A stretch of 64,000 nt of DNA from Nitzschia sp. DOCU1. Lineage: Eukaryota > Bacillariophyta > Bacillariophyceae > Bacillariales > Bacillariaceae. Made by a program: the position numbers and the translations under genes. Numbering within the stretch: position 1 is the stretch's first letter; each line of letters begins with the position of its first letter. Shown here piece by piece: positions 42,278 to 53,033 of this stretch. The stretch is from the NCBI GenBank assembly GCA_951394045.1, contig OX595998.1, positions 558,001-622,000 on the forward strand, read 5' to 3'. The notes under the pieces were generated by a model, which had not been told where the DNA came from, made no database searches, and worked only from the letters and a program-made list of their open reading frames with translations.

Positions 42278-43399
42278 ATGGACATCAACGACCACGGAGG
42301 GTACTACCATCGAGGTAGTCGGTACGGGATTGACAAACGAATGGCAGTCATCGAGGCCTTTTTGGATCACCAAAAGGCCGACCTTGCCATGGACGAAGAA
42401 ATTGAACAAGATGGACGCAGCTTTGGGGCGCTCCACATACGGGAGGTGGCGGCGGATTGACGGGTAGGAGTCAGGTTTGCTTACAATGTTGTTCAGGAGT
42501 ATTTGGCTATGGGCTATGTCAGGGAGCCTACCGAGTACCAAGACGAGTTAAGGGCAATAAGACAACAATACACTAAACTTGGTCCCGAAGAATCTTTGGT
42601 CCTCCTGTCACTTCGCTGTGAGAACGACCAGCAATTGTTGACTGACTACCAGCGGGGCCTCCAGCTGGCAACTGGGACAGTTGTTTGTGCGACGACAATC
42701 GACAACTTCTTTAAAAAGCGGTTCCAACACAAGGGAAGTCTGAGGAAGTCGTCCATGGTTCCACTGGATAAGTGGAAGCCTTCCAATATTCAGGCATATC
42801 ACGAGTTCATGCGGACGATCGCTTCGTTGCCCCGACACGACAAGTTTCATTTCATCGACGAGAAACATATCGTGAACAAAGATTGTTACAACAATAGGGT
42901 TTGTGCCGACCCTATCACAGGGGCGGTTCGGTGCATTCTGGTGTCGGGAAACTTTCGAAGGGCCTACAATATGATTGCGATCATACGATGCAATCAGGTG
43001 GGACCACCAATGCACTACAGCATTGGTGAAGAAAACGGTACTGCCGCTAATTTCACAGCCTACATCGAGTACTTGCTGGAAATCGGCTGGTTCCAGCCCT
43101 ACGATGTTCTTATTCTAGACAATGCGGCAATTCACTCAGGCGCCGAAGCTGCCATCGTTGCCGACCTTTTGTGGGAGGTTCGGAGGGTTGTGGTAGTTCC
43201 CTTGCCCACCAGGGCACCGGAACTAAACCCCATTGAGCTAGTTTTTCACATTCTGGCCCGCCGCTTGCGCCAGAATCGGTACTTTAGCAACGGAATCGTG
43301 AACGCGGCGACGATTTCGGTGCCGAACCAGGTGCAAGAGATCGTCTCTACAATCACCGCCAAAACGGTGATCGACTGCGCCATTCACTGCGGGTATTAG
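42278..43399 (+). pseudogene. Tc1/mariner/IS630-like DDE transposase, one in-frame TGA
   Basis: From ATG 42278 the frame is open to 43399 (373 codons) except for a TGA at 42458-42460 (codon 61). The N-terminus (DINDHGGYYHRGSRYGIDKRM) and following helices resemble the DNA-binding part of diatom Tc1-like transposases. The catalytic core has FIDEKHI (D194), LILDNAAIHSG (D281) and APELNPIELVF (E320), the DDE_3 fold, with 38 residues between the last two acids. If the TGA is read through or is an error the enzyme looks complete; translation from ATG 42503 would lose the DNA-binding part. It would cut and paste the element at TA sites. Confidence 0.85.
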
Positions 43400-43718
43400 T
43401 ACAATAGCCTGCTGGGTAACAATATATAGTCTACGATACAATGCTTTCATAATGTTATTACATAGTAATCACTATGCTTCACCATTGTCGTAAGCATTGG
43501 CAAAAGTTGATTCTACCACATTGTCGATCGTAACTAATAGTCATAGTCATATAATACGCTAGCATCAAGAAACCTGAAAGTGTAGTACTAATATTGTTAT
43601 TCTGTAGTTATTAATATGCTAGTTTTGAGCCGACTTGCATGGAAAATCCACCCAAGCCGAAGTTTCTCAAAGCTAACATTGAAGTTTCTCAAAGCTAACA
43701 TGTCGTAGTGCTCCTCTC

Positions 43719-45290
43719 CTACCATTCAGTCTTTTCAGAGTCGGATTCCTCACCGCGTTCATCATCTTTGTCCTCGGGGTCTTGGCCTAGCAGAAGTTGC
43801 TTGTCGTGCTGCTGCGCTTCAGACTTGCCATACACAATCTCCGGCGATTCTTCTTCACCCGAAGAAATTCCAGAGTCGCTGCAGCAGAGGTCAATCGGAT
43901 TGCGCCGATTGCTATGATTCAGCTTTCTAATCTTTCTTGGACGCTGCGGGGGCCCTGCTGCCGTCGAAAGCACCGTTTCAGGTGAAACCGAAGCGATTTG
44001 CGTGGGCGTTTCAGGTGGATGCATGGACGACTGCGTTTGTTGGGGTGGAGGCTCCTTGTAGCACTCAAGAACACTATGCACCACCTTACCTGTTCCCTCG
44101 TGGATGTAGACATCCATACCCGTAATAGTATCCCGGGTACGAACATATCCACCGGGAACTCGAATAGGTGGGGACGCCACGACCTGAGCAGACGATGCTG
44201 GTTGTTGCCTGTTGTTCATCTGCGGGACAGGTGCGGTAGGAGGACGAGTACTCGTGGACGATGCGGACGAAGGCATCTGGGTGAGGGTCTGTTGGACCCA
44301 GACCGGAGGATAGTTCGCCAAGGAATCGGGACCACCCCCGACACTTGGAAAGGTACCGCCTTGACTAGCAGCGACAGCAGCTGCATTTTGGAACGCCGAA
44401 GCTTGATTTATCCGTTCCTTCGAAGTTCCAATGTTGCGACGGTGCTCCTCACCTTTGAGGAAAGCACGATTACGAGCAATCGCCTTCATGCATTTGGCAC
44501 GATGGGCGTGCACTTGTTTCTTGACCTCGCCCTCTGCCTCTTTGACCTCGATGGCCTTGCGCTTGAGGGACTCAACTCGCTGCAGCTCCACCTCCTTCTG
44601 ACGTACCTTAAGCTCCTCCTTTCGCACGGATGCTTGAACTTTTATTTCGTTCTGCCTATTTAGCTTCTTCTGTACAGCGTCATGCCGTTGCAGAAGTTGC
44701 TTAAGGACTTTGCCCTTGTCGGCCACCTCAGACTTGAGCAGCTGGTGTTGGTCCGACAAGACTGCCAACTTACCCTCGGCAGCATTTTTCTGTGCGACCA
44801 CTTTACTGTGGGCCAGCTGGCAATTCTTGAGCTGAGAGAGCGCATGTCGGAGCTCCGAGGCTTGGATCTTCGACGAAGACTTGAGGGTCTCGATCTGCTT
44901 CGATGAATCGAGCTGGAGCTTGACGTAGCTGGCCTGGGCTTGGCCAACCTCCTTCTGGCGTCGTGCCTCGGCTCTAGCACGTGCAGCGTCCAGTTTGGCC
45001 TCGGCTTTGCTCTCCTGGATCTCCAAACATCCTTTCAGCTTTTTAATCTCCGAATCTTTCTTATTGCAAGCCGCCTCCCGACGGCTGAGAGCGAACGTAG
45101 ATGCGGTCCGATGCTGGCGTAGTTGGTCTTGAAGCCTGCGGAGTCTTGCCCTAAGTCCTTCGATGACTCGAATGCAAGGGCTGCCGGCAGGACAGGCAGG
45201 TGCATCCACATGTTGTTCCTCGCCATTTTCGTTATGGGCCGGCTCCTCGTCAGGGCCGTTGGGGTCTTGTTCATCTTGGTTATTCATCAT
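43719..45290 (-). CDS. Transposon-borne coiled-coil protein
   Basis: About 523 aa from the ATG pair at 45288-45290, immediately inside the right TIR. An in-frame ATG at 45332 inside the TIR would add 14 residues. An acidic, Asn/Asp/Glu-rich start precedes a short Cys-containing part (DAPACPAGSPC). A long Lys/Glu/Ala-rich coiled coil follows, from about residue 40 to 290. A Ser/Pro/Thr/Gln-rich region comes next, then a small conserved-looking block (GYVRTRDTITGMDVYIHEG...VVHSVLECYKEP) near residues 375-415. The tail is acidic after a PRKIRKLNHSNRRN basic patch that could be a nuclear signal. The intact frame beside a damaged transposase is notable. It could be an accessory transposition factor or a captured host gene. 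I do not recognise a family. Confidence 0.8.
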   Translation of the reverse strand: MMNNQDEQDPNGPDEEPAHNENGEEQHVDAPACPAGSPCIRVIEGLRARLRRLQDQLRQHRTASTFALSRREAACNKKDSEIKKLKGCLEIQESKAEAKLDAARARAEARRQKEVGQAQASYVKLQLDSSKQIETLKSSSKIQASELRHALSQLKNCQLAHSKVVAQKNAAEGKLAVLSDQHQLLKSEVADKGKVLKQLLQRHDAVQKKLNRQNEIKVQASVRKEELKVRQKEVELQRVESLKRKAIEVKEAEGEVKKQVHAHRAKCMKAIARNRAFLKGEEHRRNIGTSKERINQASAFQNAAAVAASQGGTFPSVGGGPDSLANYPPVWVQQTLTQMPSSASSTSTRPPTAPVPQMNNRQQPASSAQVVASPPIRVPGGYVRTRDTITGMDVYIHEGTGKVVHSVLECYKEPPPQQTQSSMHPPETPTQIASVSPETVLSTAAGPPQRPRKIRKLNHSNRRNPIDLCCSDSGISSGEEESPEIVYGKSEAQQHDKQLLLGQDPEDKDDERGEESDSEKTEW

Positions 45291-45291
45291 C

Positions 45292-45504
45292 GTCGCCAAT
45301 TTTGTGAGGGCTAAACGGAAAACTAGAGCCAACGTTCAATTTTCTACTATGGTCTACGGGACTTATCTACGCGTTGGACCGTGATTTTCCCTCCAATCCG
45401 AAGCTTGCCCGGCGATCTGGCGATCGAAAAGATTTTGGCTTCGGGTCATGTCGGGGGAAAAATAAAAAAAAGTTTTTCCGTTTCCGGAAAGATTGGAACC
45501 ATAA
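45292..45504 (-). repeat. Right TIR (213 bp)
   Basis: Inverted copy of 42023-42236. The coiled-coil gene's start codon lies 2 bp beyond its inner edge. Confidence 0.9.
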
Positions 45505-47950
45505 TATTGTCAGTTTGATTGTCAAATGCCCCAATAAATTGCGGAACATTGGCCAGTTTCGGGTTGATTGGATAAAATTTTCCCCAGGGATGCCCCCCAA
45601 TGTTGACCGTTCACTGCTGCGAGAATGGTATCCTTCTGTGGACTACGTCCATGAATATTTCCAGCAGGCAGCACATGACTATGACCAAGCAGGGCCTGTT
45701 GGGGTCTGGGAACAGCTTCGCATGTCTTTCAGCCTTGAGTCTGTCCCAAATGCACCTTCCATGGTGGCAATTCCACCAGAACACCAACCCCCCCCCCAGG
45801 CAACAATTGTCCTTTACAATGCCGGTCAAATAAGCAGCCCATGCTGTGATGATGATGGCTGCCGATTCCATCTCTACTATGACGCAGAGTGCTAGGGGTC
45901 TTTCAACTGGTGGTAGATCTAGCTGGAGTAATGCTAGTTCTACTTATGCTGACTCTGATTCTCAGGATGGCGAGGAATTAGATGAAGACGACGATGTATG
46001 GCTGAATATTCCTGACAAAATAGAGGTCAAAGTCAAGGATGCATCTGACAAAGAAGCAGAAGAAAACAAGCAGCCAGCCAACAGCGACCTAAAGTTTGTT
46101 TACGAGCTACTGGACGAGACTACAGAGTTGCCTGTGTGTCCACCGCTATACCATGGTCCGACTGGGCTCAAGGCGGGCGTAGCAGCAAGTTTCAAAGATC
46201 CAACAGAGTGCCTACAGAAATGTGGGGGGCTAACGTACCAATTCATTTCGAATCTGGTTGCACAGACGAACCTCTACTTCGAAAACAAGATCAAGCCCAA
46301 CTTGAATAAGAACTTGAGCTACTGTGGGAAAAATGGGAAAACGTCACCGTTACGGAAATGCACCAATTCCTGGGAATCCTGCTGCGGATTTCGATGCAAG
46401 AGCAAGACCCAGGTGGCTACGTTGCCTATTTTTCTACGGAAGACAAGACCTTGAGTACTGAACTTGGAAAACACAGGAAGAAGAAGACTATACACAACTC
46501 AAAAGGTTGGGCACAGCAATACATGTCATTGACCCGGTTCAAACAAATCTGGGGCACCTTCCACCCTATGTTGGACAAGGTGGCTGGGCGTGGAGGGGGC
46601 AAGTGCTACCCCCGCGAAGCACTCAACAATCTAAACCATGCCTCAGCAAATGCATTCCATCCCGGTTGCAACCTAGCATTCAATGAAGGCGGTGTGTCCT
46701 GTCGTAGCCGTTTGTGCCCAGTACGTCAGTACAACAAGGCCAAACTGCAACCATATCGCGTCAACTTCATTGTGTTGGCTGATTCTCAGACCTACGCCAT
46801 TTTGCATATGGATGTATACCAAGGCAAGAATGAGACCAATGCATTCATTGAAGCTGAGGTGCGGCCACTTCCGACGACACAAAAGGCCATTGTGAATGCA
46901 GTAATGAAGACTGGTCTGCACAATCAAGGCCTAGTACAGCATGGCTATCGAACCATCAGCATGGATAACCGATTCCAGTGCCCCAAACTGGCGGTAAGAC
47001 TACGCGATCGTTGCCATGTGTTGTCTACTGGTACAACAAAGCAAGGCAGGGTCGGCTGGCCGAAAGAGTTGTTGGACATGGAGAAGAAAGGGGAATGAGG
47101 GGAGTCGAAGATAGCATACGACAAAGTCAAAAATGTTGTATACCTCCAGTGCAGGGACAACAAAGTTGTCAATTGTTGTTCGACCATCACTGACGTGAAG
47201 CAAGAGGACACAACAAGACAAGTTGGAAGTACGTTGCGCATGCTAAAGGTGCCAAGCCCCCTTCTCCACTACCACCGCTACATGTTTGGAGTGGACAAGG
47301 GGGATCAAATGCATATGCATAATGGGGCTTCGCCCGAAAGGAGCATTTCCAGAAATGGTACAAGAAAGCATTCATGGCTGTACTTGATTGCATGCTACTG
47401 AACGCTTTGATTGCTTGGAATCTCTCTGCAGATGAGCCGGGATCCGATTGCAGCCACTTCACCCGGCACGACTTTTATGCTAGAATTTGAGGACAAAAAT
47501 GAAGAGATCCCTACTGCCAATGCCCCTATGGCAGAGGTCGCTCGAGCAACGGTGCAAGCAGCAAGTACAGGTGATTCAGAGAAGGAGGGTGAGAAATGCT
47601 ACATTGATGGACCGAATGCAGATGACAAGGAACGCCGCTGTCTTGTCTGCCTGTTGGATTCTTGATATACGGGGATAAAGAAAGGGGCAAGAGCGTGCGT
47701 TTCTTCTTGCCGACGATGCGGGGCATGCCACATGCACGTCCCAGCTGAAGCTGGTGAGCGAGAAGTGCACAAGTTGTTCACAGCGTCTTGCCATGAAATA
47801 CTAAATAGCAAACTTGGACTGGAAATTTGGAAACGAAATGAACGGGCTGGTGCAAATACAGAACAACCACCCTGCCCTTGCAGCATTGAAAGAGCACTTG
47901 GGGAAAACCCAAAAGAGGAAACAGCCTTTGTCCTTAAGTATATAATAATT
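45505..47950 (+). pseudogene. PiggyBac-like transposase gene, 3' part, several frameshifts
   Basis: Conserved PiggyBac-type (DDE_Tnp_1_7) pieces occur in order but in different frames. The first includes FKDPTECLQKCGGLTYQFISN. After a shift at about 46340 come EMHQFLGILLRISMQEQDPG, CNLAFNEGGVSCRSRLCPVR with the catalytic-region Glu, YNKAKLQPYRVNFIVLADSQT, and HGYRTISMDNRFQCPKLAVRL with the second acidic block. A TGA and shift near 47096 are followed by VKNVVYLQCRDNKVV and YHRYMFGVDKGDQMHMHN, and a shift near 47325 by FQKWYKKAFMAVLDCM. A Cys-rich C-terminal domain is split by another stop (RRCLVC, then SCRRCGACHMH). The gene cannot be functional. No TTAA-flanked ends were found. Confidence 0.85.
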
Positions 47951-48029
47951 GCATATGAATCCATAATTATAATAGCTACAATTGATTCCTTTCTTGTGAC
48001 TAGTATTGTTATTATAACTAGGAGTAGTC

Positions 48030-48751
48030 CTACATATCCTCAGTCAAGAAGCCCTTCCTGAAGCCCACGTAGTTTCCGCCTTCAGCAGGGTAAGAGTCGT
48101 GGATCTCGCAAATGACACAAGCAGGCAATTCCTTGCGGTTACCTTTGCCTAGGTAGCCACTAATGAAGGTAGTGGCATCCCTGTAAAGAGCATAATGAAT
48201 CTCGCGATTCGAAATACCCTGGCTGTACAGTTCGCCACCCTTCCCAGCAAAAAGGAATTCCTGCATTGTTTTTCCACCGGTATCGTCACCAATCTGCTGC
48301 AAGAAACAGGGGGTTTTGCCACAGTATTTGCACTCGTCAACAGTAGCTCCGACGGTGGCAGAGGGTGGGACGAACTTGGGTGGCTTGGCAAGAGTGAAGA
48401 CTTGACAATTGTTGATGTGAGTCTTGAAAGCTTTGAAGTTCTCTTCCAAGATTCCATCTGGAAAATCAAACATCATGAACCTGGTGTCCGGCCCAGGTTC
48501 GGCAAACATCGAACACCACCACCGATATCCGACACGACAATCTTCCAAAGTGGAACGTTCTTGCTGGTGTGACGATTGTTTTCTTCGTTTGCCAAGAAGA
48601 GAGAGGCAGCAATCCTTCTATCCTCCGGATAAGGAACTGCACCGCATTTGTACTCCAGCATGCCCATCGACAAATTGTACTCGACGCCGCCAAGGAAGTC
48701 CATGCCATAGGGGTTGTAGGACAGATCCTTCTTTTGATTGTTGGAAGCCAT
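48030..48751 (-). pseudogene. Small Cys-containing protein of unknown family, one frameshift
   Basis: The start MASNNQKKDLSYNPYGMDFL (48751) runs through SKNVPLWKIVVSDIGGGVRC. A frame change lies in 48480-48545, and the C-terminal part continues to 48030 with FMMFDFPDGILEENFKAF, DECKYCGKTPC and YLGKGNRKELPACVI, then PAEGGNYVGFRKGF. The last block (GKGNR.xLPxCV...GNYVGF) is a pattern I associate with small, often element-linked diatom ORFs, but I cannot name the family. The frame change could be a short intron or a disabling mutation. It lies just downstream of the PiggyBac remnant on the opposite strand. Confidence 0.45.
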
Positions 48752-48779
48752 GGTAAGAAATAAAATGAATTGCAACTGC

Positions 48780-51180
48780 TTGGTGTCGGATGCAGTAGGT
48801 AGATTGTTGGATGCAGATGTTATATGCGCGTTGTTTCTATGATCAAGATAGAGGCTGGCAGAAGTCGGGTTGATGCAAGGATTTCTTCAAAGTCCGGAGG
48901 CTCGGCACCCAAATCGATTTGGATGCTGAAAAAATTGGCACCCAATTGGCGGGCGGGCGCACAAAAAGGATTTGGGTGATGCTATGGCAGCACTAAATTC
49001 CCCCCTTCCAATTGGCATTAAAATGTCCACCTGAACTACTGGCGGTGGCGTGGCATTGCATGGTGAGAAAAAGGCTCCCGCATTCAACGCTCAGAACAAA
49101 GGAGTGCAGTGAACTACCGGTACCCAAAAAGCAAGACTGCCTTTTTGTGGCAATTTTTACCCCATCCTTGCCGGCTGTGGGGATAAGGGAGAGGGGCGGT
49201 GCACAGCAGGTGCGCCGAAGGCTGCCTGCTATTTGCAACTAGTATGATACAGCACTAAACTTCATAGCTATGATACTAGCTAGTAATAGTACCAGCACGG
49301 CTCACCAGACACCTGGTGTTAGTAGTAGTAGTAGTGGCTACTAGTAGTAGCTGCTGCTGTGACGAGCTGCTAGTATTACTACAACTACCACTACTACTAG
49401 TGCCTATGAATGCCACCACCGGCGCAGGTAGGATGATGCACTGAAGGCTTCCCTGTTTCTTTGGGCGGTCCTCGTGGCAGTAGATAGTACTGAAGTAGCT
49501 ACAGTAGGCTGCCATTCTACTACCAGTAATGCTAGTGCACTACGTCATTTGTAGGATCGTATAGGTTGTGGAAATTGTGACTATGTTTAAAGCTAGCCTG
49601 CCGTTGCTCCAGAAGATGACTTGAGACTCTTGACATGGATTGACACCGATCGGAATAGTGGGTCAATCCAACATGTAGTAGACCAGCTACGACGTTCCAC
49701 TGATGTTCCTTGGAAGTCGTCAGCTACTCTAGGATAAAGTATAGTATCAATATCAATTTTATATCTTATTTACGTGGTGCGCTATTGCTCAGCCACGGGA
49801 GAGCATTTTGGGCTAGCACACTCTGACCCTGTTTGATTCTTGCAATCCCTACATCGATGTAGGGATTTACCCATTCTTGGTAAAAAACCTCTCCCAGGGG
49901 GAAGAGGAAAACCAAGAATGGCTAGAAGGACCCGTCGTCAAACCAGCGCAACGCAGGGAAGAGAGTCAGCTGGCTCTTGTCCTAGTCTGCTTACCATCCT
50001 TCAACTTGAATCAAACTAGCTGTCTTCCCTCTTGATTTATTTTGACACGCTCGTAGAGGGAGGCATGCAGGGAGAAAAGCAGAAAGGTCTTGGCGCCCCA
50101 AGTAGTCAGGCCAGTAGCTGGGCTAGAGTCACGTCAACGAAGTGCACGAAAGAGCTTTGCTCCACCCTGGAAACGTTTGGGAGGGACGAATGCTTCCCTG
50201 CCAAGCTGCCGGGGACCATGGAGGGCCTGGTTGGTGAATTTCCCAGGACTCACTCCAACCTCTCGATGAATCATTTGTTCATCCAATACAAACGTGGTGT
50301 TTCAAATCACTTTTGTATTCCGCCTGGAGAAAAAACGGGACGCAACGGTGCCCGTCATCCTCAGAACGACCACGACATCTCTGTCGTGGTCGGACAATTT
50401 GCCTCCCCACGCATCACCGCACGAATTGTAGGATAAAGTATAGTAGTTCCAATGTCATCCAGATGCCAGATCTCGATTGACATTGACACTAGGATCACAT
50501 TGGCATATGACTAACAGGAATCGTCTGCAATGCTCCCGTCGAGCGACATCACGGCATCGGTGATGTCAATAGGTAATGGGCCTTGTCCGACACCGTCTGG
50601 CATCCGGCCTAGCGTCCGCGTGCGGCGCTGTCGTCATACTACGTCATTACATATGACTAACTAGACTAATAATATTGGACTACATTCATTCGAAGTCGAC
50701 GTGTAAAGCAGTGTCTACTGCACTATTATTAGTAAAATGCAACCGGTGTAGTATTTTCTGGTAGGCCATCAACGAAGTCTACGTCATCATATGCCATCAA
50801 AAATTGAAGTATCCCGACCATTGAATAGAGCGACAGTGGGGTACCGAAATGCTACAAAAGTAGCATGTGGAGTTGCATACCCGATCCATGTAAATACTAC
50901 CCTATTGTGGAAAAATAGCATGAGCTGAACGAAAATGCAACCGAACGCTTGAGTATGAAAAGGCAAACAGCATTCCGCCCCCGCCATTGCATGGCAATGC
51001 ATTGTCGTCATCTCATCATCAGAGCAGTCTTTTCAAGATGGCAGCATGATGACATACCCCACACTCGCCTTATTCGACAATCAGCAGGGCATTGTTATTT
51101 TGAAAGAACCGGTCAAATTGTGCATGCTAACAACAGGCACAATGAGTTTTTCCAACCTTTGATGCCACTGTCGCAGCAGG
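48780..51180. other. Gene-poor stretch
   Basis: No supportable gene. Short CTA/TAG repeats occur at 49310-49400. A 16-bp direct repeat AGGATAAAGTATAGTA occurs at 49731-49746 and 50430-50445, enclosing a 134-codon open frame with no recognisable content. A strong palindrome and hairpin at 49846-49921 are listed separately. Confidence 0.35.
49846..49921. repeat. 20-bp perfect palindrome followed by an 11-bp-stem hairpin
   Basis: TCCCTACATCGATGTAGGGA (49846-49865) is a perfect palindrome. Five bases on, CCATTCTTGGT (49871-49881) pairs exactly with ACCAAGAATGG (49911-49921), and a CCTCT/AGAGG inner stem lies between them. It could be a structured RNA or a mobile-element end; there is no homology I can name. 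Confidence 0.65.
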
Positions 51181-51184
51181 ATTA

Positions 51185-51600
51185 TCTTTCAAGGTGAAAT
51201 GAACGGTGTCGTCAACAATGTGGGCAGTTGCTGTTGGAGGATTGGAAGAAGCAGCCCCAAATGTTGCATGTTGTGTGGGAAAGCAAGAGTCCATGAAGGC
51301 CAGGCCCACTGTACTACTACTGCGAGGATACTATCATTGCAACAACCAGAACAAGGAGAAATGCCACCCCCATGACAAAAAATTCAAGGATTACCTTTCA
51401 AGATGTGATGGACAGTGTCTTCATCAATGTTATCAATCACAGTTGTTGGGGATGGGAAGAAGAAGGCCGGAAGAATGCTTTCTATTTTGTGTGTTCAGAA
51501 ATGCGAGAGTCCATGAAGGCAGGCACCCACAACTATTACTACAACAACTGCCAGACTATCATTGCAACGACCAGAACAAGACAAAACACCGAAGCTACTT
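51185..51600. repeat. Diverged tandem duplication, about 206-bp unit
   Basis: The unit starting AGGATTATCTTTCAAGG (51179) recurs diverged at AGGATTACCTTTCAAGA (51388). Both contain AGAGTCCATGAAGGC and ACTATCATTGCAAC. Parallel translation gives related peptides (IIFQGEMNGVVNNV and ITFQDVMDSVFINV), so a duplicated coding fragment is possible, but no full gene is present. Confidence 0.55.
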
Positions 51601-51645
51601 GTTATCCCAGCGAATGTTTGTCACTTAAAGTCTAGCTAGTAAGTA

Positions 51646-51994
51646 TTACCGTTCAGTTCCTTCTGTGAACGAAAAGTTTCCCCGAAATCTTTTTCTCAAG
51701 GAGGCCTGCTTCCGATTCGGACCCTTATGTGACGAAATCCGAAATCGGTGCGGAATTGGTGCAAATTGTTGGCAATCAACTAGGAGTATCATGACAATAA
51801 TGCATTGTCACTCACATCCATTACAATGACAACACCTACAAATTATACCACAATGGAGGTCAACTCCAATGGTGGGTTCTTTAGGCATGGTGTCCGGTAC
51901 ACCATGGAGAAGAAATGGGAAGGAGGCTCCTTGAGAAAAAGATTTCGGGGAAACTTTCTAAACTTTTTTGTTCACAGAAGGAACTGAACAGTAA
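51646..51994. mobile_element. 349-bp TA-flanked MITE with transposase N-terminal fragment
   Basis: The ends TTACCGTTCAGTTCCTTCTG and its near reverse complement (CAGAAGGAACTGAACAGTAA) are flanked by TA at 51644-51645 and 51995-51996. Inverted similarity reaches about 60 bp with one indel. The interior encodes MEVNSNGGFFRHGVRYTMEK, the same N-terminal motif as the transposase at 42278 (DINDHGGYYHRGSRYGIDK). It is therefore an internal-deletion derivative of a related but distinct Tc1/mariner-like family. Confidence 0.8.
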
Positions 51995-51996
51995 TA

Positions 51997-53033
51997 GTAC
52001 TGAAAATTTATAAGGCAACTTGAAGCAACTTGCAGCAATGGGGAACCAGAAAATGTACTACTAGTACGTACCACAATTGTAGTACTATATACTTTAAAAG
52101 CTGACCATGATTTGACAAACTGCGACAAAAAGTGCTAGCTACTGGTGGTAGAGATCGGTAAGTGTTGTTGTCGTTGTTGCCAAGCCACTTGTTATTTCCC
52201 GAGGGTGCGTCATGGAAAGAATCGGCACACCCCGCTGGACACGAGTAGGCTTTGTACGTACGTGGGCTTTCTACTGAATCTACAGAGTTGCATATACCGT
52301 TGCATTTTTTTGAGGTACCAACGTAGTACAACAACAAGAAAAACATAATACTACTAGTACTAGCTAGGAGTGCTGCTGGTACTACTCATAGCTAGTAGTC
52401 AAAGGAGTACCCCACCAGGGGTTGTACTACTAGGTAGCACCGGCACTAGTCCTTGCTGTCTCTGTCCTCATCACACTGCCGCTCCCAGGAGTCAGTAGTA
52501 CCAGGACGACGATGATGAGGACAAGCTCACCACCAGCATCCTGCCTCCTCATGAGCAATAGTAGTGGTAGAAGCCAGTAGTAGCATTACAATAGCTAATA
52601 TTCCTTGAGCTACTGCAACTTTTCTTCCACCTACTAGTATGCCAAAGCAGGGAAGAGTTGCTACGATTCATTGCAAGCAGCTTATGGGTGACAACGCCGT
52701 AGAATCTACATGCGAGCATCGCGACGAATTATTCGAACATCGGTGGTGCAACACTAGCAACAATATCTATACCATAGACATCATCATATCTGGCGCCGCT
52801 GCAATATATTGTCCACTGTGCTAAACATGGCGGTTGAATGCCTTTTTAATATTAATACTACTAAATTGTCAAGTTAGCTTCTAACCACATAGCGCACTCT
52901 TTGCTGTTTTAATATGACAGTTTCTCAAACAAGGAGCATTGATGAGAGGGTCCACGTAGTCATAGCCATATGGACCATCTTCGTCACCACACAACCTTGA
53001 AGAACTTGTAGAAAGCAGGGCAATTAGTTAACC
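51997..53033. other. Intergenic, no gene seen
   Basis: CTA/TAG-rich sequence. An open frame of 61 codons at 52639-52824 has no supporting evidence. Confidence 0.4.

Larger units (their letters stand above)
42023..45504. mobile_element. TA-flanked DNA transposon with 214-bp TIRs and two convergent genes
   Basis: Inverted repeats at 42023-42236 and 45292-45504 are nearly identical along their whole length and start TTATGGTTCCAATC. TA flanks both ends (42021-42022 and 45505-45506), the target of Tc1/mariner-type elements. Inside are a plus-strand DDE transposase gene and a minus-strand coiled-coil gene that converge. Each gene begins just inside its TIR. The element sits inside a PiggyBac-like gene, whose frame is restored when it is removed. 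It is unusual for this superfamily to carry long TIRs and a second ORF. Confidence 0.9.

Noticed and set aside
50032..50436. 134-codon ORF between 16-bp direct repeats
   Set aside because: No usual start, no domain, and strand-symmetric open frames.
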